Below are positions 45,520-58,400 of a DNA stretch of 64,000 nucleotides, in pieces. Every line of letters starts with the position of its first letter. The stretch's first letter is position 1. Below the pieces are notes generated by a model that worked only from the letters and a program-made list of their open reading frames with translations, was not told where the DNA came from and did no database searches. Source of the DNA: Mya arenaria (lineage: Eukaryota; Mollusca; Bivalvia; Myida; Myidae); assembly GCF_026914265.1 (NCBI RefSeq), contig NC_069124.1, forward strand, positions 15,521,088 to 15,585,087. Reading direction: 5' to 3'. A program made the position numbers and the translations under genes.

Positions 45520-46402
45520 CAACAGTCAACTGCAGCATGGGCCCCCAAGGTCCTGCTAATAGCTGGGACTTTGACTTTCGGTCCAGCCAATCCCAGGTAA
45601 AATTCCCGCTCTGCACAGACAAACAGCTGGTAAAAGCCCTCTCAAATGAATTATGGTCATTTCGTAACCGCTCATTGTTGGTCATTTTGTAACCATTGTG
45701 TTAGTCAATTCGTAACCGTTAAGAAATCGAATGGTCATATCTTAACCGTTGACTCCTATAATTATGAAGAATTAATTTAATACCATTTGAATTTACAAAA
45801 TAAGTTTACTGTAAGTATAAAACATAAAAATAACAACATAAACAAAGTTAAATCTAGTAGTTGTATTCCTTCTTTATTCCTAATAGTGTAGTTTTAATTC
45901 ATAGATGTTCTACCATTGAGAGGAATTGTGACCTTAAGCCAATACTTTTTAAATATATAGACCATATAACTTTAGAATTTCATTTTTTTTAAATTGCATA
46001 GAAGTATTGTAAAATGTAGTGAGCTTGCCGAATGAGAGTATGCGCTTTTTATATGCTTATTGTATTAAAAATGTGCCGATATGTTTAATTTTGTATCTTG
46101 TTATTGGTAATTAATACCATAACTAATAATTTTAGGCTGTTTTTTGTCGGTTTCTGATATAAAGTATGCAGAATATGGATCAATTGAGAAAAGAACAGAA
46201 CAAAATTTTGTTCGTTTTAAACAATTCAAACAAATATAGTTAATGAAATAGGTCAAGAATGATCATTGATATAAACGTAATTTGAGTAAAAATACATCGC
46301 AATCAGTCTTAAATTATTGTTAATTATTGTTTATAAGTAAGCAAAATGTGAGAAAATAATTAACATATTTTGGTAGTATAACAAATCATGTCTGATTTAG
46401 CA

Positions 46403-46484
<82 letters not shown>

Positions 46485-46945
46485 AATAACTATTGAGTAA
46501 CATAAATTATTGGCTTGCTACTAGTGAGAATTTGAGTAATGTCTCCCAATTGGTGTCTTGGTTGCTGTGCCATATACATCCAGGTTCGAACAATACACTT
46601 AACGAGGTGCTAAGTGTACTATTTATCACGTTGTTAAATGGTGGTTACCATATGAGCAATTGATTTTTGGACGGTTACGAATTGACTAACAGAATGGTTA
46701 CGAAATAACCAAGATTCAGCAGTTAAGAAATGGTAAGGTTACGAAATGACCAGATCCCCGTCAAATGCCCCTGGGGACATCCTAGGTTAGGCCCATTCCC
46801 TGTTTTCAGCGCAAAAACCAATAACACCGCATTCACTCAGCACTGCCGGTCCACCTGGAAGGTAAAAACATGGCCCATTTCCCCTGCTATCCCCGGTATA
46901 GACAATACCTGGGGGCCATGGGTACAATTGACTGGTGCATAACTG
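45520..46945. mobile_element. Nested inverted-repeat element, about 1.4 kb
   Basis: Two pairs of arms are nested. Inner arms (45,655-45,740 and 46,668-46,755) share GGTCATTTCGTAACC, TTAGTCAATTCGTAACCGTT and their complements, with GTCATTTYGTAACC-type words repeated several times within each arm. Outer arms (about 45,520-45,640 and 46,780-46,945) are GC-rich; CAGTCAACTGCAGCATGGGC followed by CCCCAAGGT pairs with the complement CCAGTCAATTGTACCCATGG then CCCCCAGGT. The centre is AT-rich and contains a long (TA)n run. It is a non-autonomous DNA element, possibly one element inserted in another. Confidence 0.7.
46404..46482. repeat. (TA)n microsatellite
   Basis: An uninterrupted run of about 39 TA units inside the AT-rich core of the inverted-repeat element at 45.5-46.9 kb. 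Confidence 0.95.
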
Positions 46946-46959
46946 TGGCAGAATAAGGG

Positions 46960-47890
46960 AAATATTTTATTGTTGCATTTATTATCAAATATGAGAATTT
47001 AAGACACATGCAAAAAGCCACAATACGAATTGGTGATAGTGTTTGTTCTGTTCTGCCATTCAAAGGTGATTAGAATGACTAATGTAGTAATGACATGACA
47101 ATGACAAACAAAATGTAAGGCATTTGTATCCTTTCGTCTTTTATTTATTAAAATCTGAGATGTGAAGGGAGCAAATCCCTTTTTAGATTGGAATATACCA
47201 AATAATAATAAGCGACGATGTAGTGGTAAACCAAGTTTGCTAGAAATCAATCGAGTTTCTCCAAAATACAAGCAAAAATTACACCGGATGTTGATACTAG
47301 TGATTTAGTTTCGGATGAACAAAATCCGGATAAATCATTTGCTTTTCATCCAAAGGGTGGACGATTTATACTACTGCACAAAAGTCATAAAAAATAAACG
47401 AAAAAAACGTTGAATATGTATTTTAAACACTTATCAACTTACCATTCTCTTTCCGTAAGAGATGAACGCCATACTGCATAATTGCACGGAGATGGTACCA
47501 CGGAGATACCCGAAAATTTCCGTTATATTCCGGAAAGTTATACTTGAAAATTTGGATGCTGATGGTACACGAAATATCGAATTTCATTATTTCTGTTTTT
47601 TATGGAATGAAACTTCGGGATAATATACAATAGGCTTTAAATAAAGTAAATCAAATAGAAAATGCTTAGTATATAGCTATTTTTGACCAAAATTATGATT
47701 TTTTCCCTGGTCGCCTTAATAGCTATTTTTATGGATACACAAATATACGCACACAAAAGTTTAAGAATATTTTTTTTAATATTACAAGAGAATAAGATTT
47801 AAAACAATGAAATGATCTCGTAAATAAACATTCAAGCTTATCAACTTACTGTTAGTGGACATTTTTATTGACATTTGATACATCAAATCT
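46960..47890. other. Non-coding stretch, no gene recognised
   Basis: AT-rich sequence with scattered short open frames, none with recognisable protein character. Confidence 0.4.
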
Positions 47891-47899
47891 GAACTGAAA

Positions 47900-47985
47900 T
47901 ATTAAGGAGACCAATTTTTGTCGCCTTAATCCAGCGGTCCCCATAATGCCTAGATTAATATATATATGGTCACCTTAATATCTGT
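47900..47985. repeat. Second site of the AAGGAGACC motif cluster
   Basis: ATTAAGGAGACCAATTTTTG, CGCCTTAATCC, GGTCCCCATAATGCC and GGTCACCTTAATATC occur within 75 bases, mixing both orientations as at 32,700-33,065. It directly precedes a long (TA)n run. Confidence 0.55.
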
Positions 47986-47987
47986 AG

Positions 47988-48097
<110 letters not shown>

Positions 48098-48099
48098 CG

Positions 48100-50365
48100 C
48101 AACAAAATTACTAGAGGTGTTCTCGGAACAAGATGTATTCGTATCCGAAAAGTATCCCGAAATGTAGGTGGCGAAATCGTTCATGTTCCTAACATCTTCT
48201 CTTACTTAAGTCACTTTTCTTTTTTGTAGCTTATACAAATTATACAAATTCCTCTCGTGGGCATTTAAGGTCAATGTATGACGTTATTGTTCACCCTTTA
48301 CTCGTGTTATTCGTTGTCGTTGCAACCCTTTCATAGTATCCTTACTGCATAGGTGAAGATTAATGAATCCGATGATAGGACACAGTGTAAGAGATGGTTA
48401 AACTTGTATCCATATTTTCTCTAAAACCACGATATACTTCACAGGAGAATTTTCCAGCATGGCCAACCGGATTGGGGTTGCTTGCTTGCTACGAAAGCTA
48501 ACTCAAGCACGCTAAGCCTGTCAACACACTATTTCTCACCTGCCAGATCTCCATCGCGGCACCAACCATGTATTGTCTCTATCATTAAACAGCTTGTGAC
48601 ATTATTTAGTATTGAAGTTCATTTGTCGTAAACAGCAATATTAATGTTGTCAACTTTTGGCCACTTTAACGCAAAATGTTGATTATAAATGAAGGTACAA
48701 GCTTAAGGATCAGAACCGACACCGTAGTTTAAATCTTTGATGAAGTCATTGTTTGTTGATTGTTTAAAGGAAGGAACACCGACAGTTATTGTCATTTTTA
48801 TAGCAAAATGCTTAAGCAGCAGATATAGAAATATGGTTGCCAAGATCCACCTCCCGGTCGTTACTAAAAAAGCGTCCCAATGGCTTCACCTTTGACCCGA
48901 GCACTTGATAAATGGCATACTCCAACAGAGATGTCCTGTTATGGATAAAAGGTGAACACATCACAAGTGAGATTTCATGAAACGGCTAAAAACGGCTGAA
49001 ATAAATCCTTTAAATTCATTGGCACCAGTCTTTTCATAAACAAGCATTCTGCAACCAAAATTGTTATTATCTTGATAATGAAGTAAAACGTTTCTAAGAC
49101 AACATACCAATTTTCGTTTAGAATTAATGCTGCATGCCAATATGTAAAATATAAGCTATGCTAAACATTTGCTACAATACATAAAAAGACTAGTAATTAA
49201 ATCAAATTATTATATTAACGCGTATATGGTCTATTATTTCATACAAGACATATCGTTGATACTAAGTTGCTATCTGTAACTCATACATGGTTGTGCTGAG
49301 TTCTTACCACGGTCTGTAAATTTATGTAGAAGGTAAAAACGGCAGGATGTCAAGAATCTAACTGTTTCTGTAGACCCTAAAAAAGGGGGCTTTAGGACTA
49401 TTTTTAAAGATCTCGCATGTGTTCAAAGGACTTTGCTGTACAAAGATTTTAGCTTTAAGTTCTTGATCCTAGGCTATTGAACTATGTTTAGAATATGTTT
49501 AAAGAACTTGGTGCGGGCGAACAATGTTTTCAATGTACTTGGTCCTAGTGGACTTGTTTTGTATTTAATAAATAATGAAGCGCCTTATTTATCAATTCGA
49601 ATGCAGACTATTGTACATAAATAAATGAAAATAAAATTAATAATAATAGAATCATTTAATAATGTCGAGTTTACTATTTTGATAAAAATTAATTTGAAAA
49701 TATGCACGACTGTTGTTTGTTTTTGGTCTATCTTTCTAGCACATGTATATGTTTTCATATTTTCCAATAATTTATTCCACAAGCCATGCAAAGTATAAAT
49801 TTCAAAGCGTCCTTTTCCATTCTATTAAAATGTTTGTTTTGTGCATGTTTCACATGTTTCCATTGCACGTATTATTGCGCAAGTACTATTACCATAGTTT
49901 ATTTAATGTTTCTACTCCAATTGTCTTCATATTGAGTTTAAAAAAGGTTATGTTAAAACAAATACTGATTAAACCTATTTTGTTTTACCACAAAAACATA
50001 TTTAATTGGGAAAAAAACTTTGTCCTTATGGGGAGATAATTAAATAAGCACACTACGAAATAAGGTCATTGAAATGATTTCATACAATAAATACAAGTTC
50101 ATTTCATATATCTGTCCTTACCAAATAAGGATATAGTGTTCTTTATTACGCCGATAACATGATTGTGTTTCCCATTACATACTACAAAAACACGTTCATA
50201 TCATAAGTCTCCCATTATCAAATTGGGGTACAGTGACATTTGTCAACAAGAATATCGTATGGTCGCCTTTTTGCAAGCTATATTCTTTAAAATTAAAAAA
50301 AATCTGACGGGCACATTTTTATTGTATATGTTTTTGTTCTTGATAGTATAAGATATAGAGGATAT
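48100..50365. other. Non-coding stretch, no gene recognised
   Basis: No exon, RNA gene or repeat was supported. A slightly GC-richer patch at 48,450-48,580 shows no coding character. Confidence 0.4.
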
Positions 50366-50369
50366 TTGT

Positions 50370-51560
50370 TTATTTCAGTGTAAGATCGAATTTTATTTCA
50401 CGAGTGTCATAGAAAAACATATTTTCACAAGTGGCGCAGCCACGAGTGAAAATGTAGTTTTTTTATGATCACGAGTGAAATTAAATACGTTTTTACACTG
50501 AACTAAACAAATTTTCTGTTTCTTTTATGCTTATTTTCGGAGTTTTATTTTTTTTATTTACTTCTGAATTACCCCCTTTTTGAAAAGGGTGGGCTTTTCG
50601 CCGCTACCCGTGGGGCGCCCCTCATGCATAATTATAGCTGTCAACTTTTCTACTTTCGGTTTGCTGAGAAATAATTCTCTGCTATTCATTCTTATAGCTT
50701 AATATTCGCTCGTTTTTTATTGCAAAGCTTTATGAACAGTAAACAATGAAGTATTATTAGTGCACATATGTTCCAAAAATAATGAAAACACTTTTTATTT
50801 TAAGATGGGCATGAATACATAACCAAATTACTACGCCGCGATTTAATGAATGAAAATTTGGAAGGTCAAATGCGTTAGCAAAACAAATGTGGATACTCAT
50901 TGGATTTTAACCATTCTTCTTAGTTTAAGACTGCATGTACGCGTATTTTTATAGTAAGTTAATATTCTGTCAGAGACCAGTCTGTTTCGCTTTAAAATGT
51001 TTGTTTTCCAGATAAAGAGTAAATGTCACGCTAGTTTGTTGACACATTTTGAGGTGTGGGTGGGGTTAAAAATATCGGATCTATCTGTAAATTGCTGTGT
51101 GAATTCTCCAGGAAGCTCATTTTACGTACTACAATGGTTAACAGTTCAAAATACATTTGAACGATGATATTTTTTTTATTTATGTTCGAACAGTTGTTTT
51201 TGTCTGTAATTTGTTTGGTATGAACGCAAATGTTCGAACATATGATATAGCTTCAAGGATCAGTAAAATGTTTGATAAACGGGATACCCGGTAATAAACG
51301 GTAAGTTGTTATTTTCCAATTATATATTTATTTAAATTTATAAAATATTTCTTTATTGTTTTAAACATTTTTTGACATAATTTACTGAAGTCCAGTGTTC
51401 TGTTTTGATCAAGGCAAGTACATGTTACAACAAAGGAATTTAAAAGTAGTTCTGAAAGTTGATATTTTCACTCCTTATCTTGCAGTGAAAATATCAATTG
51501 ATATTTTCACTGTTGTTATTTTACTGTTAAAACCCCATATTTCATCGTAAAGCATGAAAG
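50370..51560 (+). repeat. Dispersed repeat C, copy 1 (about 1.2 kb)
   Basis: The segment matches the reverse complement of about 59,880-60,990 at both ends and in the middle. The left end shares TTTATTTCACGAGTGTCATA with GAAAAACATATTTTCAC and CGGAGTTTTATT. The middle shares GGTGTGGGTGGGGTTA. The right end shares TTTTCACTCCTTATCTTGCA, AGTGAAAATATCAA and GTTGTTATTTTACTG. The right end also contains a small palindrome built on GAAAATATCAATTGATATTTTC. No coding sequence was found. Confidence 0.75.
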
Positions 51561-51789
51561 AAAATACCATATTCAATTGAAAAGTCAAACAATGCGTTGT
51601 CTTCAAATAAATTGTATGCTCCAATTCGTAATTGCTTTTTTTTAAAACAAATCAACGAAGAATCAATATTTGCATTTGCTATTTCAAACTATTCGCATGA
51701 ACACGTTTACAGTCTGAGAGCTGAGCAACATTTAATCGCTTTTGGTGCGAAAATCTGGAAATTACCAGGGAAGAGTTCTTAACTTACAA

Positions 51790-53540
51790 GAAACTCCATT
51801 ATTTATAAATAACAATTAAGACATGTCCATATGATGTACGATGGATTGAATAAGCCATTGCGGAAATTAAACTAGTGTAACGAATTCTGTTTGTAAGTAA
51901 CATTGCGCGATATTGTTTTGACCAATTATATCATAACCAATTTCGAGCTGTGTTCACAATGTATGTCATTGTATTATTCTTTAATAAAAGTTCGAGTCGT
52001 TCTTTATTAAAATGATGTAAAGCATGGACTTATTACGCAGTAGTTTGAAACCGCCTGACGTAGAGTTATGGAGTTAACTTCTGTTGTTTCAAAACTCCCA
52101 TTATTATTACAGTAAAAATTCAAAGGTAAACTTTGGTAAAGATCGGTCGTCATCTATTTCTAACGGTAGAACCCAGATATGTATGCTAGTTTGAATATAA
52201 ATATACCGGCATGATCTTTATCAGTCAAACAAAACCAGGATAACAACCCAAGTTTTCATAAAGCATGAATGAACCCCGGTATTTGCACCATCTCTTCAAA
52301 TTATGATTATGACCATTTGTTTGCTCTCTGCATTGATTTATTGAACACAATGAAGGAGCTGCCACCCTTGGAGCGATCTCTAAAATAATTAGAAATTAAA
52401 ATTAAGACTACGATATCTCGCCTTGTAGTTCCTTGGTACCTATTTATGTTCTGTGTTTCAAAATATTTAGAAAATATGACATTTTCGCAGCTATCACATG
52501 TGCCATATATGGCAGTTATAATGAAATCAATACATTTGTTCATACCTAAAATGTATTTGTGGGCTTCCAAAATAATTTTTTTTCCAGATAAGTTCTACCA
52601 GTTTGAAGTGTTTAATTCCTGTATTCACCGATTCAGGGGGGGGGGGTCTGGTTAAAAGTTTTCATTGTTTAATTTTCCAGTTATGACATTTAACAATAAA
52701 GATATATACTATAACTGTATACTAATTTGCATATGATACTCTGAAGCTTTGTGGAAAATACAAATTAATTGTAACAGTGCATTGGGGCTACAAATACAGG
52801 TAAAACAGTTCTTATCATAGCATATTTGTTTGACAGCTTATAGGAGGCATTTAAAATTACAATCGATTGGTCCGAATATATATGCTACGCATTATACAAT
52901 TAAACTACAGAACAAGTTAGGAAGCCAGAACATTTAAAAGGACTCTGCTTAAAGCACCAGTATACAATGAGCGAGAGACACGCAATTTACTGACAATACC
53001 GATGGACAAATGATCACAATATTGTTACCAATAATTGCTAGAATCATCGCCATAAAACGAACAGCTTAAATATGCAATCCTACTCCCAATAAGATTGATC
53101 ACATTTAATACATTTTAATATAATTTTTATGATGAATAAATGTCAAAAACAATTGTTTTTATAAAGGATATCTAGTTTAATTAGAAAGAAAGGTGCAGAA
53201 AGCATGGTATATATTGCTTATGAGACTAAAATAGATCATAGTAAATCTTTCATTAAGCATTCACCAATCATTTTGTTTTGCGTTTTCAGCTATTACATAC
53301 ACGATTACAATCTTGTTATAAGTATTTAATATTTTCCATAAATGCATTATTTAGTAAAGGTATATCACTCAAACTTTATGTTTGTTATACATGTGTACGT
53401 ATTGATTTTGAATAAGAATGTCACTTTAACAAATTCTACTGTTGGGATGGGGGTATACTAGTTTGTAACGAGCTCGTAATTAGATACACGTACTAATGAA
53501 AAGGTGATACGAAAGTACCGAACGCCCTAATGATGTTAAA
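51790..53540. other. Non-coding stretch, no gene recognised
   Basis: AT-rich sequence. I see no exon, RNA gene or clear repeat beyond short homopolymer tracts. Confidence 0.4.
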
Positions 53541-53548
53541 ACACGGTA

Positions 53549-53549
<1 letters not shown>

Positions 53550-53580
<31 letters not shown>
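53550..53580. repeat. (TA)n microsatellite
   Basis: About 15 TA units. Confidence 0.9.
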
Positions 53581-54139
53581 GCTGATTCTACTTTTATTAC
53601 AATAAGAACCATTTTTTTTCAAGTGATATAAACATAATTATAAATTTTTATAGTCTAAGAAAGAAATAAAAAAAGAGTGGAATGAATGCACATAATTCTC
53701 ACGCGTTCAACCATACATATCTTTACATCAACCAATCATTACTTGTGTAATGCAACAATTAGGTAAATTAAAGTGAATACACAAGTCTTGCGATCTACAA
53801 AACTGATATGTGTAGTAAGTTATGTCAAAGAAAATGGCAATTGGTTTAACAATAATTGCGGATTAATTTACTCAGGATTTGAATTTTTTTAATAATAGCA
53901 CAATAAATTAAAAGATTAAAAGTCCATATTACGTACACTAGTATTATTGCTTTGTATTGAATTTTAAATATTTGAACAGTTGTGCGTATGAAAAAAATCA
54001 CCAAGTAAAATACGATACAAACAAAACACTTGAATCCTTCACTCGAACCGTAACGTTTCACACATGATACATTTGGATAACATGCAGAAGGAAACATATT
54101 CGATGTTCTTCTTTAGGCGTTATTATAATCTACATGCTT

Positions 54140-54360
54140 GCGTAGGTGGTTTCAGCATCCATGTAACTGGCAACAGTTACACCTCAGTTTGAGTAGATGG
54201 TTTTATCGTGTTTATATTTCTGAAAACATTGTAAATTGTGTAGGTGGTTTCATTATATCACTGTCAGCGCTGTTGGTTTGCATAGTTGGTTTCATCATTA
54301 ATGCTACTAACCAGACTATAGGTTTGCGTAGGTAGTTTCATCATTCATGTAACTGACAAC
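54140..54360. repeat. Degenerate repeat of a GTAGGTGGTTTCA word
   Basis: GCGTAGGTGGTTTCAGCATC, GTGTAGGTGGTTTCATTATA, GCATAGTTGGTTTCATCATT and GCGTAGGTAGTTTCATCATT occur at about 54,140, 54,238, 54,276 and 54,325, several followed by ATGTAACTG. Spacing is irregular, so it is a decayed tandem array. Confidence 0.6.
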
Positions 54361-54876
54361 GCTTTCTTAGCAGAACATAAACTGTGCCTGAAAAAAGGGA
54401 TAACAACTTTGATGATTGGTAACAAATTAAAAACGTTAAGGTCATTCCGTCCAAGTTTAATCAGAATATGGTTTCAACAGACAAACATCGAAATACTTCA
54501 TACGTATTTGTTAAGTTCATATTTGGTACAAAAACAATGAATCATGCCAGAACTAGTTCAATCAAATCTACTTTTGATTTTTCTCTGCCATATTTATCAG
54601 CATTTATTAGGTTTTCTACCTCAATAGCATTTAACAGGTTGTAATCACTGGGGAAGCCTTGGCTTGTTGTGCGTAATGATAAGAGCAATTAACAACACGC
54701 CTTCCACTCGACATTTGTCGTAATCACTAATGTGATATATTATCCTACACTAACTACTCTAACCTTACATTTAAAATCGATAAAGTCTGCTTATTCGTGT
54801 CCTCAGACTGTCTTATTACTTTATAAATGGATACATACTCGTCCGTTAAGACATCCTTATATCCGATATATCAATG

Positions 54877-54963
54877 TCAGACAAACATTAGACATTGGCG
54901 ATAATGTTTAAATGCTAAGTTGGGGACAAGCTGGCGTCGCCTTGTCCTAATATGCATGATGAC
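54877..54963 (-). pseudogene. Partial duplicate of the phosphatase exon at 55,059-55,194
   Basis: The minus strand after CATTCTTCAG reads VIMHIRTRRRQLVPNLAFKH then YRQCLMFV and a TGA, and upstream of the AG the match continues as IVSILQ. It copies the second half of the neighbouring exon, whose end reads SIFQVIRHLRTRRHQIIPNF. The DNA similarity covers about 110 bases. It could serve as an alternative last exon or be a dead duplicate. It joins in phase 0 to the exon at 55,059, but that would repeat the same protein segment. Confidence 0.6.
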
Positions 54964-55058
54964 CTGAAGAATGGATACTATCATCTATCCGATAACTCTC
55001 TAACATATAAATTACCATTTCAGAGATATATTTAACATAAGCGATTTTGTTTACGTAC

Positions 55059-55398
55059 AAAGTTGGGTATAATCTGGTGTCTCCTTGTCCGAAGATGTCT
55101 GATGACCTGAAAAATAGACACTTCTCCATCCATTCGACATCTCTCCAATATGTTAATGAGTACCACAAACAGGCCGCTCCTCTCGGCTCCATTCCTGGTG
55201 AGATATACATAAATGTCAATGGATTCTGTATAGATCTAATGACAGGTCATGCCTAAATACGGCCGAATATCAAAACAATGAGAACTACTGCGACCCAAGA
55301 ATATTAACGACTGTGTTTAGATGCACAATATTAGAGCGAGAGACACACATTTTTACAAAACAACAAACATTTAAATGCTTACATAGAAATATATATAT

Positions 55399-55469
<71 letters not shown>

Positions 55470-58400
55470 TCAACTATCGCGTATTTGATGCGATATGGGG
55501 ACAATCACGGTACCAATACTCGACAATTGAAGAAAATATATGCCAAAACTCGGCCAATATCGACCAAACTCGGCCACTATCAACTAAACTCGGCCAATAT
55601 GAATTTCCTCCGTTTTGATTGGCTACAAAACTCGCTAAATACAGGATTTGAAAAAAATGGACAATTTTCATTGGCTGTCTAAACTCTCCTTTTATGAGAA
55701 ACATGTTTAAAATATTCAGCCACTTTTATGTCCGATTTGATATTACGGTTGTATTTAACCCGTTGTTGGATTTTACGACTATTATGTTTTTGTACACCGA
55801 CAAAATGGATGACAAAGGTGAAACATTTGACATTTTGTAAAATGATTTACGAAAATAAGACGAAAAGACATGCTTTCTTACACTGCAAACTGCTTTATTC
55901 TTGAGTATCTTCTATGTCACTAAAGGATGCATGTCAAAATCATAAGCATAATCAAGTCTAGAAAAACAGACACCATGAATGAATGGTGAATGGCTTCAAT
56001 GTAAAATTAAGGTATGTTATGTGAATGAACGAAAATGTCTTTCCATACGTAATAGTCAAATACTCATTTATTAGGTGATTTGGTCGAGTTATTTGTCCTA
56101 GGACAGCTGTAACCTAATACAGCTAAACCCGGACAAATGACTCGGCCAATATAAAGTCACCTAATAAATAACATTATAATGTATATGTTTGGGGAACCGG
56201 TTTGGCGCGGTCAGCAAATAACAATTGATTTGGATGTATAAACTCATTTTTTGAGTACTAACCTAGATATACAGAATTTTGAGTACTCAACCTAACATTT
56301 ATCTTAACATTCAGCAACAAAGTGTCCAATATCACATAAAAACGTATACTTCATGAGTCAAAATGATATGAAGAGATCACTTACAAGCATTGTACAAGAA
56401 TAGGAGTGTCACCAAGTGTGGGCAGAGCGCGTTCTACATTGCTTAGAAGCGTTATCATGTGGTCAACATTTGCAGGTACACTTTCTTTAGGTGTCCATTT
56501 CGTAAAAGTTATATGGTCAAAATTTGAAGACTGAAAATAGAAGAAAGCATTTTTTAAATTGGAAACTTAACTGTTTTTCAATTAATATTATCTATTTTAA
56601 GTACATGTTTGTAAATACCTAATAGAGATAACCATACACGGCTGATTCGGCAAAAAGGAATACTTTTCATAATACTTTTTATATGACCCTGTCAATTTTA
56701 TCCACTACGATCAATTTAGATTTTTTGTCCAAATCATTATGTAAGACGAGCTACAAAATGTTTTAATAGAGTACCGTTTCCTTATACTCCATCTTGTACG
56801 TTCTTTTCACCGAGTAGCTCCGAGTTGTCTCTGAAATTTTCTTGACCAAGAACTTGGCTGCCACAACAGGACTGTCATCAGTCGGTACAAAGCTACCAAC
56901 CTTTTTTTATGGAAAACAAAGTAACACAGTAAGCATTATTTGCACCGGCGATTGGTTTGATCCCGAGCATTTCGTTTAAATGACTGATTTACATAATATC
57001 TAAAATATGCATGCTTATTTTTTTTTTATGATAAATAAAACATAAATTCAGAAATAGTCTTTGATTAACACCGATATATTTGTAAATATATATAACAGCT
57101 TATAATAAGTAATATATTTATAGATATACAGTCGTTAACATTCTAAACATAATAATGCAATAGACATATATGGCCAAACGCCTCTACAGAGCCGCTCTTA
57201 TATACAGCGGAATCGTATTTACTTTTTCGTCTCCATGGTCATCGAAGGCTATCACGAGACGGATGTTGTGTTCATGGATTAGCCTTAGGTAGTCAATAAC
57301 AGTTGTTTTCAAAGGAGTCTGAGATATGACAAACCGTTTGTCATTGATGTAATCCTAAATTAACAAGAAACAAAAAAGTTAATGAAAGCATTTGACTTTG
57401 AGGAGCTTGTTAAACAAAAAAAACCTACTATATCATTGCTTCAATGCAAATTAAAATACAAACAGAGGAAAAGAAAGAATTGGAAACATTCAGGAAAATA
57501 TTCCCATTAACATCAGTTGCTTGATAATTCCCATCAAAAGATAAAGACAATTTAACACCTTGATATGATCTTGAAAATTCAGGGGAAACCTTGAAACACA
57601 CTTTGTTTCGTTACAGAAATGTTAAACGTAAATAAAAACTATTATTTCAAGCTTATATGCACTCAACTGAACGTAAATGTGATGAGTTTTAGACGCTTAC
57701 CGGAATGAAAATAGCGTTAATGTAGTTCGTCGTGCCAGCTACGGGTGTGTTTAAGAATGGTCTATATTCATCAGCTGTATGTTTAAACAATACATTTTTT
57801 GATGGAGTGATAATATTCTTCCTGTATCATTTTAGAGATGAATATGTTCATGACAGTTTCAAAAAATCGTGCAATTTATTAGCAACATATTAAATGCTAG
57901 TGCATGCAATAAATATTTGTGTTATTCAACAAGTACAAGTGCTTTTATATCTCAAATAAAAAACTATACATACAAGCAAGTATTTCCTTATATCGGTTTT
58001 TCTCAATATTGTCTGGCAAATTTGCAGTCTGTGAGTCGGCTTTGTTCTTGCGTTCGTCTAAGGAAGTATTTACATCTGTAACATCCGTCTGCAACATCTA
58101 AAACGTATAGATAAAGAAAACAAATATATTGTTTAATGAAAATCTTATAGGTCAAACTAAAGAAACATGTACAGTAGTCGAAAGTTTAAAAAAATCACCG
58201 TTTATTGGGACAGTGTCAACGCAAATTACATAATAAAAGTAATTCATATTGAAACAACAGTTGTTTTGCATTTTTCGATTAGCAATAAGTTCAATGTTAC
58301 CTCGTAAAGTGCTTGCAGTTTCATCACATCTACCTCTCCCTGAATTGTATATGTCTCAGCAAAGTTTTCTGTCGACACAGGCTCATTGGCCAAAACTAGC

